DNA of 64,000 bases from assembly GCA_900545305.1 (NCBI GenBank), contig UQYD01000004.1, positions 1 to 64,000 of the forward strand, in the 5' to 3' direction. Position numbers and translations under genes: made by a program. Shown here piece after piece: positions 9,601 through 18,069 of the stretch. Positions within the stretch are counted from its first letter, which is position 1; each line of letters opens with the position of its first letter. The stretch is from an uncultured Eubacterium sp. Lineage in GTDB: Bacteria > Bacillota > Clostridia > Lachnospirales > CAG-274. The notes below the pieces were generated by a model. The model saw only the letters and a program-made list of their open reading frames with translations. It made no database searches and was not told where the DNA came from.

Positions 9601-10541
9601 CCAATCTTAACATCAGTTAATGCAACATTTGCAACACTAACATCAATGTTTGCCTTTGCATCGCCATAAGAAAGTGTAATTGTCTGCTTACCTGTCTTAG
9701 TTGCATCATAACCAGAAGCAAGGAAACCTGTTACATCTTCCTTTGTACCGTCATCATATGTAACAGTACCGGTAAGACCTGATAAATCAAGCTTTTCACC
9801 ATATGAATAAGCTGTCTTGCACTTACCCTTTAAAGTAAGAGAAGTAGCCTTTCTTGTTTCAGTTGTAAGTGAAACATTTGTAAATGTAGCCTTTGCATTT
9901 CTTGCAATATAAAGGCAAGGATAAATTTCATCTTCCAATGCAGTCATTTCAACAGTTGTTGACTTGTCCCCACAAGTAAGAGTATAAGCATCACCTACTT
10001 TTTTAATAGATAAATCAAATGTACCTAAATTTTCACCTGTATTTGCAAAAGTATCTGATAAAGCATCACCAACAGTTTTCTTACTGCTGTTTGCTCTCAC
10101 AAGAGAATGGATTGCCATAGGGCTATCCTTCTGAGATGCGTAAGAACCTAAGAAAACACCGTCATCATATGTCTTATCATCAGTTTTGTTATAAAGAGAG
10201 TCAAGCACACCAATACCAACAGAACCCTGCTGAGGATTGCTACCGTCTTTTGCTGTATTATAAGAATCAATGTTTACTGTAGCCTTTAATTCAAAGTTTT
10301 CATCAGCTTTTAATTCATTAGCATAGTAAACAATACTATCTTCGCCGTCTGTAAATTTACCATTATTAACATTATCATTTGACATTGTAACAGTTGAGCC
10401 GTTTGCATTTACTGTATATGCAGCAGCATCAGCTTTACCAGTCCAGCCTTTTTTCCAAGAGCCTTCTGCAAATGAAATTGCACTAAAACTACTTAAAGAA
10501 AATGCTAAGGCAAGACCAAAACATACTAATCTCTTTTTCAT
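6630..10541 (-). CDS. Secreted multidomain pectate lyase, family PL9-like
   Basis: A 1303-residue protein with a signal peptide (residues 1-25, ending SFAEG). It continues with a concanavalin-like beta-sandwich, about four bacterial Ig-like domains (about 230-565), a second beta-sandwich module (about 570-850), another Ig-like domain, and a right-handed beta-helix from about 940 to the end. The helix carries the PL9 core ADGFGTKLTSGDGN, with the likely catalytic Lys near residue 1110, and the calcium-site motif LDDGWDCY near 1130. PL9 enzymes cleave polygalacturonate or rhamnogalacturonan by beta-elimination. It has no dockerin, SLH or sorting motif, so how it is retained is unclear. It is monocistronic. 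Confidence 0.85.
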   Translation of the reverse strand: MKKRLVCFGLALAFSLSSFSAISFAEGSWKKGWTGKADAAAYTVNANGSTVTMSNDNVNNGKFTDGEDSIVYYANELKADENFELKATVNIDSYNTAKDGSNPQQGSVGIGVLDSLYNKTDDKTYDDGVFLGSYASQKDSPMAIHSLVRANSSKKTVGDALSDTFANTGENLGTFDLSIKKVGDAYTLTCGDKSTTVEMTALEDEIYPCLYIARNAKATFTNVSLTTETRKATSLTLKGKCKTAYSYGEKLDLSGLTGTVTYDDGTKEDVTGFLASGYDATKTGKQTITLSYGDAKANIDVSVANVALTDVKIGFTPVKTDYSLNGPFSSTGISVEAVYSDGTTKKLDSDQYTFSLNGKTIKDGDAVTGVGHQIVKVNVKPQKGINTTAVGSYNIYINKNAYSSLEAKGSGFDTAYYLNDQFDTNTIEVTASYTNDSGKVVSEIVPAGSYTLTGFDSKTAGEKEVKISAGGLEVSNTVTVKEKQVTGIELTKYPKTTYNVGESFDKEDMAVVVKYDNGDEDELTDYTVNTDKFDTSKVGKTSVTVSSKEGSVELPCTVVEAKDAKWRKVVFGQSSNYDKQDEGISGVTADDYGTANGKINVRSWNGSGKITQDHDGISYYYTTVDGNEDFRVTADIKVNKYLEHDNNDTKRSGQEAFGIMARDVIPLTGEDGKIVTDENSAKKDSEGISQPLDNGAVFASNMVICGGYSGTGYPADKSISNYDNIINMNRINLIVREGVTATDGGGKRIGPYAINSEFPKEGNTYRVTLERMNGGLYAKCYDYQTGKTQSTVYNDDSFLTVQSDKVYVGFFTSRWADIDVSNVEFRTSDRSTDQKVAEKEEEPATAGLSFKTKGYSTSENYGFDLAASDSKGKVTIKVNDAVVAQNVDMADTQHFTAKLKNNTANKIVAVYTPDKSLNLSSYEPIVVRKTVYCKETPANATTLYVSPQGSFNGDGTKENPFDIDTAIGLCKAGQTIQLAGGVYNRTSRIDISIGDDGTAEKPKTIRADENDRAIIDLGATCAGFYTGGNYWVFENMDVRNSGNNLKAFNLGGSHCVVRNCRFYDNRDTGFQISRIDDDQTREFWPGYNLIENCESFNNCDPAMINADGFGTKLTSGDGNVYRNCKSHHNLDDGWDCYTKVNTGAIGAVTLENCQAYKMGLRLNEDGTETPYGAGGHNGFKMGGENIAVNHVLKNCVAYDNLACGVTTNFNPSLTLIDVKAYNNAESNFNFFTDKADQYNYTVTGAVSYNGGAVDRIPTENYNKEYKNNSQTPLISDSNYWELALGKSVNKSGKEANESMLKMK

Positions 10542-10598
10542 ATATTAGAGAACCTCCTATAAAAAGTGCATAAATTTAACACCAAATCATACAGTATA

Positions 10599-10627
10599 AT
10601 TATACAAGTCTTATGGTTAAAATGCAA
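10599..10627 (-). promoter_or_regulatory. Sigma-A promoter of the PL9 lyase gene
   Basis: On the minus strand TTGCAT (10622-10627) and a perfect TATAAT (10599-10604) are separated by 17 bases. The -35 lies inside the end of the GNAT gene. The lyase start follows about 58 bases after the -10, with AGGAGG near 10554. Confidence 0.8.
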
Positions 10628-11039
10628 TTCTTTTTTTCATTGATTTATGTAAAATTTTATCTTCTATGTAAAACTCTCCATATTCTTCAAAACCTAGAGA
10701 GCCATAAAAGCCTAAGGCGTGAGTTTGTGCGTGTACAATAATTTCCTTGTATCCACACTCTTTAGCCTTTTCCAGAAGAGAATTCATAAGTAATTTACCG
10801 GTTCCAGTACCTCTGTACTCCTTTAAAACTGCTACTCTGCCTATTCTCATTTCATTTTCCACTTTTATAAGCCTGCCAGTAGCAACCGGGCTGTTGTTAT
10901 CATAAACAACAGCCTGTATTACACCTATATCACTACCGTCAAATTCATCACATTCAGGAATATTCTGTTCTTCCACAAATACCTTTCTTCTTACGTAAAA
11001 GGCATCTGCATTTTCGTCTTTATAAAACTTTACTTCCAT
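10617..11039 (-). CDS. GNAT family N-acetyltransferase, ElaA-like
   Basis: 140 residues with the GNAT fold. The N-terminal segment YVRRKVFVEEQNIPECDEFD is typical of the ElaA/Atu2258 subgroup. The acetyl-CoA loop motif VLKEYRGTGTGKLLM lies near residues 73-87, and HAQTHALGFYGSLGF is the C-terminal strand-helix signature. The substrate is unknown. It lies ten bases after rsmG on the same strand and probably rides on the mnmE-mnmG-rsmG transcript. RBS TAGGAG lies upstream of the ATG. Confidence 0.88.
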   Translation of the reverse strand: MEVKFYKDENADAFYVRRKVFVEEQNIPECDEFDGSDIGVIQAVVYDNNSPVATGRLIKVENEMRIGRVAVLKEYRGTGTGKLLMNSLLEKAKECGYKEIIVHAQTHALGFYGSLGFEEYGEFYIEDKILHKSMKKRIAF

Positions 11040-11049
11040 AAATATACTC

Positions 11050-11760
11050 CTATAAAGGACTTGAAGAAATTTTCTTTGCTCGTCTTGGGTATTTTTCGTC
11101 AGTTGATTTTATCTTTGTAATTTCAACTATTGTGTGTGTAATATCAGTTTGTGGAAGTGTAACTTCCTTTACAGAAGTTATTTCGCCACCTAATATTTCA
11201 ACAGCCTTTTCCCCTTCTTTTATTTCATCATAAGCTGTAGGTCCTTTAAGGGCTATAAACTTTCCACCCACCTTAACATAAGGTAAGTCATATTCACTTA
11301 AAACATTAAGAGAAGCAACAGCTCTTGAAACAGCTATGTCATACTGTTCCCTATGCTCAGGCATACAACTGCCTTCCTCTGCTCTTGCGTGAATGTAGTG
11401 AACATTTTCAAGTTCCAAATTCTGACCAACAGTTTCAAGAAAGCCAATTCTCTTTTGCAAAGCATCTAAAAGAGTAAGTTCAATAGTTGGTTCAGCAATT
11501 TTTAAAGGTAATCCGGGAAAACCTGCACCGGTACCTACGTCAATGACACTTTTCCTCTTAAAATCAAAGTACATAAGAGGAGTTAAACTGTCGGCAAAAT
11601 GCTTTATGAAAACCTGTTCCCTTTCTGTAATAGCAGTAAGGTTCATTTTTTCATTCCATTCCACCAACAAATTCATATATTGAACAAACTGTTCTTCTTG
11701 TCTGTCATTAATTTCTATATTTAACTTTTCTAAATATTCTTTTAAGCTATTCATAAGCAC
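11050..11760 (-). CDS. rsmG: 16S rRNA (guanine-N7) methyltransferase RsmG
   Basis: 236 residues, normal for the family (also called GidB). The SAM-binding motif VIDVGTGAGFPGLPLKI lies near residues 69-85, followed by TLLDALQKRIGFLE and the late motif SRAVASLNVL. It methylates N7 of a guanine in the 530 loop of 16S rRNA; its loss gives low-level streptomycin resistance in other bacteria. Its start lies two bases after the mnmG stop. It forms the end of the conserved mnmE-mnmG-rsmG arrangement. Confidence 0.97.
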   Translation of the reverse strand: MLMNSLKEYLEKLNIEINDRQEEQFVQYMNLLVEWNEKMNLTAITEREQVFIKHFADSLTPLMYFDFKRKSVIDVGTGAGFPGLPLKIAEPTIELTLLDALQKRIGFLETVGQNLELENVHYIHARAEEGSCMPEHREQYDIAVSRAVASLNVLSEYDLPYVKVGGKFIALKGPTAYDEIKEGEKAVEILGGEITSVKEVTLPQTDITHTIVEITKIKSTDEKYPRRAKKISSSPL

Positions 11761-11761
11761 C

Positions 11762-13636
11762 TCACATATTTAAGTGAACTAAAAGCATATTTACGTCAGC
11801 TGGTGATACACCACTTATTCTGCTTGCCTGTCCAATATTTACAGGGCGAACAGCCTCTAACTTCTGTCTAGCCTCAAGTCTAAGACCCATTACCTGTTCG
11901 TAGTCAATATTGTCAGGTATTTTTCTAGCCTCTAACTTCTTAAACTGCTGTACCTGATGTTGCTGTCTTGTAATATAACCTTCGTACTTAATCTGTATAT
12001 TTACCTGTTCTCTAACATCGTCTGGCAATTCAGGTCTGTTAAAGTCTATTGGAGCAAGTTTGTCATAATCCATTTCAGGACGTTTAATAACATCAGCCAT
12101 TTTAATACCATTGTTTAAAGGTGTTGAGCCATAGCTTTCCAAAAGTGAATTTACTTCTTCTGTAGGTCCTAAATTAATTTTCATTACTCTTGCAATTTCG
12201 TCTTCAATAGCCTTTTTCTTTTCACAGAACTTAGCATATCTTTCATCAGTAATAAGACCGTATTCGTGACCCTTTTCAGTTAATCTTAAATCTGCATTAT
12301 CCTGTCTTAAAAGCAATCTGTATTCAGCTCTTGAAGTCATCATTCTATATGGCTCGTGGCTTTCCTTAGTTATAATATCGTCTATCAATACGCCAATATA
12401 GCCCTCTGACCTGTCAAGTATTAAAGGTTCTAAGCCCTTACAGTATGCACCGGCATTTATACCACCCATAATACCCTGTGCTGCTGCTTCTTCGTAACCA
12501 CTTGTACCATTAAACTGACCAGCACTAAAAAGACCGGCAATATTTTTAAATTCAAGAGAAAGTTTAAGCTGATTTGCGTCAATGCAATCGTACTCAATGG
12601 CATAAGCTGTTCTCATAAAACGTACATCTTCAAGACCTGGGAGAGTTCTGTACATAGCAATCTGAACATCTTCAGGAAGTGATGAACTCATACCCTGAAC
12701 ATACATTTCGTTAGTGTCTTCGCCCTCTGGCTCAATAAATATCTGATGTCTGTCCTTATCAGCAAAACGAACTACTTTGTCCTCAATAGATGGGCAATAT
12801 CTAGGACCGGTACCAGTTATTACACCTGAGTAAAGAGGAGAACGGTCTAAATTCTGTCTAATAATTTCGTGAGTCTTTTCGTTTGTGTATGTCAAATAAC
12901 AGCTAATCTGTTCTCTGGCAATATCCTCTGGCTTATTTTCAAAAGAGAAAGGAACAATCTTTTCATCACCTGGCTGTTCTTTCATTTTTGAAAAATCAAT
13001 AGTTCTCTTATCAACTCTGGCAGGTGTACCTGTCTTGTATCTTCTTAATTCAACACCTAACTTTTTAAGACTGTCACTAAGGTGATTAGCACGTCTTAAA
13101 CCATTAGGACCACTTTCAATAATTGTATCACCATAAAGACAGCGAGCCTTTAAGTAAGTACCGGTACAAATTACTGCTGCCTTACACTTGTAAAGAGCAT
13201 TACTTTCAGTAATAACACCCGTTACTTTGCCGTCTTCAACAACAATTTCGTTTACTTCCCCTTGACGCACAAGTAAATTTTCTGTGTTTTCAAGAGTCTT
13301 TTTCATTTCATTGTGGTACTTAGCCTTGTCAGCCTGTGCTCTTAAAGAGTAAACAGCTGGACCTTTACCTGTGTTTAACATTCTAGTCTGAATATAGGTT
13401 TTATCAATGTTTTTACCCATTTCGCCACCTAAGGCATCAATTTCTCTTACCAAGTGACCCTTAGAGCTACCACCTACATTTGGATTACAAGGCATCATTG
13501 CAATACTATCCAAATTAATGGCAAACATTATAGTGTTAAGTCCCATACGAGCAGATGCAAGAGCAGCCTCACAACCAGCATGACCACCACCAATAACTAT
13601 TACATCAACTTCATCAGCAATATATGGCTTTTCCAT
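11762..13636 (-). CDS. mnmG: tRNA uridine-5-carboxymethylaminomethyl modification enzyme MnmG
   Basis: 624 residues, full length. The N-terminal FAD-binding motif is VIVIGGGHAGCEAALAS (about residues 12-28). It is followed by the MnmG signatures NPNVGGSSKGHLVREIDALGG and TGTGPRYCPSIEDK, and the C-terminal helical domain ends with ISGVSPADVNMLLVHL. With MnmE it adds carboxymethylaminomethyl groups to wobble uridine 34 of several tRNAs, using FAD and methylene-tetrahydrofolate. It follows mnmE after 31 bases on the same strand. Confidence 0.98.
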   Translation of the reverse strand: MEKPYIADEVDVIVIGGGHAGCEAALASARMGLNTIMFAINLDSIAMMPCNPNVGGSSKGHLVREIDALGGEMGKNIDKTYIQTRMLNTGKGPAVYSLRAQADKAKYHNEMKKTLENTENLLVRQGEVNEIVVEDGKVTGVITESNALYKCKAAVICTGTYLKARCLYGDTIIESGPNGLRRANHLSDSLKKLGVELRRYKTGTPARVDKRTIDFSKMKEQPGDEKIVPFSFENKPEDIAREQISCYLTYTNEKTHEIIRQNLDRSPLYSGVITGTGPRYCPSIEDKVVRFADKDRHQIFIEPEGEDTNEMYVQGMSSSLPEDVQIAMYRTLPGLEDVRFMRTAYAIEYDCIDANQLKLSLEFKNIAGLFSAGQFNGTSGYEEAAAQGIMGGINAGAYCKGLEPLILDRSEGYIGVLIDDIITKESHEPYRMMTSRAEYRLLLRQDNADLRLTEKGHEYGLITDERYAKFCEKKKAIEDEIARVMKINLGPTEEVNSLLESYGSTPLNNGIKMADVIKRPEMDYDKLAPIDFNRPELPDDVREQVNIQIKYEGYITRQQHQVQQFKKLEARKIPDNIDYEQVMGLRLEARQKLEAVRPVNIGQASRISGVSPADVNMLLVHLNM

Positions 13637-13667
13637 TTGTTTTTCACCTCAAATAATTTAAAATACT

Positions 13668-15050
13668 TTATTTACCTAAACAGAATTCGCTGAATATTCT
13701 GTCAATAATATCTTCTTCAAGTGTTTCGCCAGAAATTTCGCCTAACGCCTCATAGGCATCTGTTAAATCCATAATCATAAAATCTTCTGGCATACCGTTA
13801 GCTATGGTTTCAATAACATTTTCAAGGGAGTTTTTAGCCTTTACCAAACTAGCCTTGTTTCTTTCTCCTGAAATAAGAACTTGGTTATCCACATTTATAT
13901 CGCCTTTTATAAACATAGACTTTATGGCATCATACAATTTTTCAACGCCCTTGTCAGCTTTTACTGAAATGTTAATAAATCCACCGGTAAGTTTTTCAAG
14001 CTCGTCAGTATCTATTTTCTGTTCCAAATCCAACTTATTAACAAGTACAATAGACTTTTTGTTTTCTGTCAACTTTATAAGTTCTCTGTCCTCGTCTGTT
14101 AATTCCCTTGAGCCGTCAAACATAAGAAGTACCAAGTCAGCCTCCATAGCAAGAGTTTTTGACTTCTCAACACCTATCTGTTCAATAACATTGTCTGTAT
14201 CTCTTATACCGGCTGTATCAATAATGTTAAGAGGAATACCCCCTACATTTATCATTTCTTCAAGTACATCTCTTGTAGTGCCGGCAATATCTGTTACAAT
14301 GGCTCTGTCTTCATCTAAAAGGGTATTTAAAAGTGATGACTTACCTACATTCGGTCTGCCTAAAATTACAGTCTTAATACCCTCTTTGTATATTTTTCCA
14401 GTATCTGCTGTAGCAATAAGTTTATTTACTTCCACTAACATTTCGTTAGCACCCTTATCTACAGCCTCATAATTCATTGTTTCTTCTTCGTGTTCAGGAT
14501 AGTCAATAGACACATCAATATTTGCTATCATTGTAAGAAGTCTATCTCTAAGACCCTTTATCTTTTCTGAAAGTTTACCTTCAAGTCTTAAAACTGCTGC
14601 ATCTTTTGCCTTGTCTGTCTTAGCATTAATAATATCAATAACAGCCTCTGCCTGTGTCAAATCTATTCTGCCATTTAAGAATGCTCTTTTTGTAAATTCT
14701 CCAGGCTCTGCCATTCTACAGCCAGCCTTTATTGTTGCATTTAAAACAGCTGTTACTGCTCTATATCCACCGTGGGTATTTATTTCTACTACATCTTCTC
14801 TTGTGTAAGTATTTGGAGCTTTCATAACTGACACAAGGACTTCATCAACTACTTTTCCGTCTACTTCTATTGTGCCAAAATGTATAGTATGGCTTTTTTG
14901 TTCACTTAACTTTTTGCCCTTAGGGGATACAAAGAGTTTGTCAGCTATTTCAATAGCTTCTTTTCCACTCATACGCACAATACCTATACCACCGTTGCCG
15001 GTAGCCGTAGAAATAGCTGAAATTGTATCCTCAAGATTAACCTTTAACAT
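13668..15050 (-). CDS. mnmE: tRNA modification GTPase MnmE
   Basis: 460 residues. The N-terminal formyl-THF-binding domain (TISAISTATGNGGIGIVRMSG) is followed by a helical region. An inserted G domain has G1 GRPNVGKSS (about residue 231), DIAGTTRD, G3 DTAGIRD and G4 NKLD. The C-terminus ends in FCLGK, the conserved C-x-G-K motif needed for tRNA modification. It is the partner of MnmG, which follows. A hairpin at 15080-15120 separates it from jag. RBS AGGAGGTG lies just upstream of the ATG. Confidence 0.98.
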   Translation of the reverse strand: MLKVNLEDTISAISTATGNGGIGIVRMSGKEAIEIADKLFVSPKGKKLSEQKSHTIHFGTIEVDGKVVDEVLVSVMKAPNTYTREDVVEINTHGGYRAVTAVLNATIKAGCRMAEPGEFTKRAFLNGRIDLTQAEAVIDIINAKTDKAKDAAVLRLEGKLSEKIKGLRDRLLTMIANIDVSIDYPEHEEETMNYEAVDKGANEMLVEVNKLIATADTGKIYKEGIKTVILGRPNVGKSSLLNTLLDEDRAIVTDIAGTTRDVLEEMINVGGIPLNIIDTAGIRDTDNVIEQIGVEKSKTLAMEADLVLLMFDGSRELTDEDRELIKLTENKKSIVLVNKLDLEQKIDTDELEKLTGGFINISVKADKGVEKLYDAIKSMFIKGDINVDNQVLISGERNKASLVKAKNSLENVIETIANGMPEDFMIMDLTDAYEALGEISGETLEEDIIDRIFSEFCLGK

Positions 15051-15079
15051 TCTTCACACCTCCTGTAAAATTTTCCTAT

Positions 15080-15120
15080 ATATAAAAATATAGGCATAGG
15101 CTAAAAGCAAGCCTACGCCT
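15080..15120 (-). terminator. Hairpin, probable (partial) terminator between jag and mnmE
   Basis: On the minus strand AGGCgTAGGCT-tgctttt-AGCCTAtGCCT is followed by ATATTTTTATA. The stem is strong but the T-tract is broken, so it may only reduce read-through from the rpmH-jag transcript into mnmE. Confidence 0.6.
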
Positions 15121-15128
15121 ATTAAATC

Positions 15129-16040
15129 TTATTCCTCAGTTGTTTCTGTTGTATTATTGCGTTCCTGTGGTCTGTTGTTATATCTCTTTCTGCTAGAATA
15201 GTTATTCTTTAAAGCAATAACAACATATCTGAAAGGTTCAACACCCTCACTGTAAGTAGTAACATATCTGTCGTTCTGGAGTGTTGCGTGTATAATACGT
15301 CTTTCGTAAGGATTCATAGGCTCTAAAGTAACATTTCTTCTGTTATGTTTAGCCTTTTTAGCAAGGTTAAATGCTAAATGTTCAAGTGTTTCCTTACGTC
15401 TCACTCTGTAGTTTTCAGTATCTATTGTTACATTCATATAAGCATATTCGCCCTTATTTACTACAAGGTTAGTAAGATACTGAAGTGAATCAAGAGTTTG
15501 TCCTCTCTTACCAATAATAGCACCCATTTCTTCACCTTCAAGGTTAATGAGTATCTGCTTATTATCTTCAAAAGAAGTATTAATTTTAACTTCCATACCC
15601 ATAGTATCGAAAATGCTCTTTAAAAAGTCAGTAGCTGTACCAAGGATAATCTTCTTGTCTTCTTCTGTAAGGCTTGCTCTTGAACTTTCAACCGGAGCTT
15701 CAACCTTTTCAGTTTCAACAGTTTCCTTTACAACAACTTCTGTAACTTCTTCTGTTGCCTTTTCTACAACTGTTGTTTCTTTCTTGAAGAATTTGCGAGG
15801 CTCTTTTATTTCCTCTGCTACTTCTTCAATCTTTACTTCTTCAAGAATTTCCTCTGCCTCATCTTCACCAGTAACAGTAACAAGTACCTTAGCCGGTTTA
15901 GCACCAAGACCTAAGAAACCTCTTGAGCCTTCACTAAGAACCTTGTATTCTATATCACTAAGCTCAACACCAAGTTTTTTAACAGCAGCCTCAACAGCTT
16001 CGCTGATAGTTTTGCCTGTCTGTTCAATCTGTCTTGCCAT
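15129..16040 (-). CDS. jag: Jag/KhpB RNA-binding protein (SpoIIIJ-associated)
   Basis: 303 residues from the ATG at 16040. I chose this start because GGGAGG, formed by the last codons of yidC, lies just upstream and because MARQIEQTGKTISEAVEAA is the normal Jag_N beginning. Domains in order are: Jag_N (1-52, with the GSRGFLGLGAKPA loop), an acidic Glu/Val/Thr-rich linker (55-120), a KH domain with GKRGQTLDSLQYL, and an R3H domain with RRIIHATLQ. It binds RNA and is linked to elongation and cell-envelope control in other Firmicutes. It is translationally close to yidC. Confidence 0.95.
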   Translation of the reverse strand: MARQIEQTGKTISEAVEAAVKKLGVELSDIEYKVLSEGSRGFLGLGAKPAKVLVTVTGEDEAEEILEEVKIEEVAEEIKEPRKFFKKETTVVEKATEEVTEVVVKETVETEKVEAPVESSRASLTEEDKKIILGTATDFLKSIFDTMGMEVKINTSFEDNKQILINLEGEEMGAIIGKRGQTLDSLQYLTNLVVNKGEYAYMNVTIDTENYRVRRKETLEHLAFNLAKKAKHNRRNVTLEPMNPYERRIIHATLQNDRYVTTYSEGVEPFRYVVIALKNNYSSRKRYNNRPQERNNTTETTEE

Positions 16041-16041
16041 A

Positions 16042-17082
16042 TTATTTTCCTCCCTTAGCCTTTGAACCCTTTGCATTAACTGTTACAATAGGGTGCTTTG
16101 AAAGTCTTTTGTTAATAAAGAACTGCTGAATAATCATACATAAGTTAGATGTAATCCAGTATACACCAATACCACCTGGAAGACTTGTAGTAATCCAAGC
16201 CATCATAAGAGGCATTGTAATGCTCATAATTCTCTGCTGAGTTACCATAGCTGGGTCAGTAGGCTTGTTCTTTCTTGACATAAGCCAGCTAGAAAGCCAA
16301 GTAGTACCACCAGAAAGAATAGGAATAATAAGTCTAGGACTAAGTGAAAGACCTACAGTTTCTGTAAGGTTAAGACCCATAAAGTATTCAATAGCATTCT
16401 TCTTGTCGTAAAGAGAAGTAAAGTCAGCTGATGAAATAGCTGTACCAAGACTCTTCATCTGGTCCGGACCAAGAATATTCATAATTCTGCTGAATACATT
16501 AGCATCAATCTGTGTACCGGCTGGAATATTACCTAATTTACCAAATTCAACTACAAGGTTCATAACTGTGTCATTAGACTGAGCAGCATTAAGAACGATG
16601 TCTGAAATCTGGCTATAAACAGTGTTTATAATATCTATATACTTAAACGGATTCTGCATTACGTGGTAAAGACCAAGGAAAATAGGAAGCTGAATAAGCA
16701 TTGGTAAACAACCTGCAAGCTGGTTGTAGTTGTTATCTGCATATAACTTCTGCATTTCCATATTCATTTTTCTCTGAAGTTCAGGGTCAGACATAGCACC
16801 CTTGTACTTTTCCTGAATTTTCTTCATTTCAGGCTGAAGTGCCTGCATTTTAAACATAGACTTCTGCTGATGATAAGCAATAGGTGTCATAAGAAGTCTA
16901 ACGAAAACAGTTAAAATGATGATTGAAATACCCAAAGAATTTGTATGTATTCCAAGTACATTATAAACCAAGTTGAAAATCACGTTAATTATCGCACCTA
17001 AAATAAAGGCAATAGGTCCTACAATAATACCTGGGTCCTTTAATACATTACGACCGGCAAGCATAGTAACGCCTTTGAACAA
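16042..17082 (-). CDS. yidC: Membrane protein insertase YidC/OxaA
   Basis: 346 residues. It has a membrane segment near the start, the cytoplasmic hairpin with KMQALQPEMKKIQEKYKGAMSD, then NQLAGCLPMLIQLPIFLGLYHVM and a C-terminal membrane bundle with PGGIGVYWITSNL. This is the Gram-positive short type without a periplasmic domain. It inserts proteins into the membrane together with or apart from Sec. The start is TTG at 17082, with GGGGGA seven bases upstream. It sits between yidD and jag in the conserved order. Confidence 0.96.
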   Translation of the reverse strand: MFKGVTMLAGRNVLKDPGIIVGPIAFILGAIINVIFNLVYNVLGIHTNSLGISIIILTVFVRLLMTPIAYHQQKSMFKMQALQPEMKKIQEKYKGAMSDPELQRKMNMEMQKLYADNNYNQLAGCLPMLIQLPIFLGLYHVMQNPFKYIDIINTVYSQISDIVLNAAQSNDTVMNLVVEFGKLGNIPAGTQIDANVFSRIMNILGPDQMKSLGTAISSADFTSLYDKKNAIEYFMGLNLTETVGLSLSPRLIIPILSGGTTWLSSWLMSRKNKPTDPAMVTQQRIMSITMPLMMAWITTSLPGGIGVYWITSNLCMIIQQFFINKRLSKHPIVTVNAKGSKAKGGK

Positions 17083-17096
17083 AATAAAATCCCCCT

Positions 17097-17309
17097 TTAC
17101 GGAACAGGGTCATACCCACCCTTGTGGAATGGATGACACTTTAAAATTCTTCTAATACTTAAATACAAACCCTTACAAAAGCCATACTTTTCAAATGCCT
17201 CATAGGCATAGGCTGAACAAGTTGGCACAAACCTACAGCAGGCCGGTTTGTAGGGTGAAATACAATTTCTGTACACCCTTATTAAAAATAATGCTGCTTT
17301 TTTCAGCAT
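17097..17309 (-). CDS. yidD: Membrane protein insertion efficiency factor YidD
   Basis: 70 residues with the family core YRNCISPYKPACCRFVPTCS, then YAYEAFEKYG and RILKCHPFHKGGYDPVP. The conserved cysteines and the amphipathic N-terminal helix are present. It aids insertion of inner-membrane proteins by YidC. It lies between rnpA (13 bases away) and yidC (14 bases away), the usual order. Confidence 0.96.
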   Translation of the reverse strand: MLKKAALFLIRVYRNCISPYKPACCRFVPTCSAYAYEAFEKYGFCKGLYLSIRRILKCHPFHKGGYDPVP

Positions 17310-17322
17310 AAAACTCAGTCCT

Positions 17323-17664
17323 CTATTCTGACTTAATAAGTTTCTGTTTGTTTAACAAGTGCATCAAAGCACTTTCTACTTCCCTGTATGTAGCCTCTTT
17401 AGCAGAAGCTCTGGCAATAACAACAATGTCATAGCCTGCCAAAAACTTACTTTCTGACAAACGGTAGCTTTCTCTCAATAATCTTGTAATACGGCTACGA
17501 ACAACGCTGTTGCCTACTTTTTTACTAACTGAAATACCAAAACGATTGCCATCTGTGCCATTACGCACCACATACATAACCAACAATCTGTTGGCAATAG
17601 ACTTGCCACGATTGTAGACAAATCTAAACTGATAATTCTTTTTAAGGGACTCTGTAAATTCCAT
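17323..17664 (-). CDS. rnpA: Ribonuclease P protein component
   Basis: 113 residues from the ATG at 17664 (MEFTESLKKNYQF), which follows GGAAAGGG. An upstream in-frame ATG adds 17 residues that do not fit the family. Motifs are the FRFVYNRGKS segment, RFGISVSKKVGNSVVRSRITRLLRE (the basic RNR-type helix) and DIVVIARASA. It binds the 5' leader of pre-tRNA in RNase P. It lies between rpmH and yidD. Confidence 0.97.
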   Translation of the reverse strand: MEFTESLKKNYQFRFVYNRGKSIANRLLVMYVVRNGTDGNRFGISVSKKVGNSVVRSRITRLLRESYRLSESKFLAGYDIVVIARASAKEATYREVESALMHLLNKQKLIKSE

Positions 17665-17702
17665 ATTCTTTCCCTTTCCTAAAACAAATAATGCCGTATA
17701 CC

Positions 17703-17738
17703 AATTAAAGCCCACTTAAAACTAAGCGGGCTTTAATT
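17703..17738 (-). promoter_or_regulatory. Hairpin between rpmH and rnpA
   Basis: The near-perfect inverted repeat AATTAAAGCCC-CTTA / TAAG-GGGCTTTAATT lies between the rpmH stop and the rnpA start. It lacks a clean T-tract. It may act as an mRNA-stabilising, processing or attenuating hairpin that sets the high rpmH to rnpA ratio, a role known for this intergenic region in other bacteria. A second small hairpin TTGGAC/GTCCAA lies at 17742-17758. Confidence 0.5.
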
Positions 17739-17799
17739 GATTTGGACCTAAAGTCCAAACCGAAACAAATTTAGCATAAGCCTTTGTAGTAAAAGCAAA

Positions 17800-17934
17800 T
17801 TAAGCAGTTAATGCCTTTCTGCCCTTTCTACGTCTTGCAAGGAGTACCTTTCTGCCGTTGGCAGTACTCATTCTCTTTCTGAAACCGTGAACCTTAGCTC
17901 TCTGTCTCTTCTTAGGCTGGAATGTCATCTTCAT
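17800..17934 (-). CDS. rpmH: Ribosomal protein bL34
   Basis: 44 residues, start ATG at 17934 (MKMTFQPKKRQRAKVHGF), ending RRRKGRKALTA. This is the standard length and sequence type for bL34. A strong RBS (GGAGGTGCG) precedes it and a good sigma-A promoter lies at 17997-18025. It is the first gene of the rpmH-rnpA-yidD-yidC-jag transcript. In most Firmicutes dnaA lies next to it, divergently; here a YitT gene takes that place. Confidence 0.97.
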   Translation of the reverse strand: MKMTFQPKKRQRAKVHGFRKRMSTANGRKVLLARRRKGRKALTA

Positions 17935-17996
17935 TGTAAACGCACCTCCTTCTCATATACATATATTTACTTAAAGTCAAATCAAGCACTTCCCCT

Positions 17997-18025
17997 ATTA
18001 TATTAGATATATTGCTTTTAGTCAA
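17997..18025 (-). promoter_or_regulatory. Sigma-A promoter of rpmH
   Basis: On the minus strand TTGACT (18020-18025), a 17-base spacer and TATAAT (17997-18002), about 60 bases upstream of the rpmH start. No DnaA box (TTATNCACA) is visible between rpmH and the next gene. Confidence 0.85.
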
Positions 18026-18069
18026 GAATTATTTGAAATTTTTCATTAAAATTTTTTTAAATGTATTAT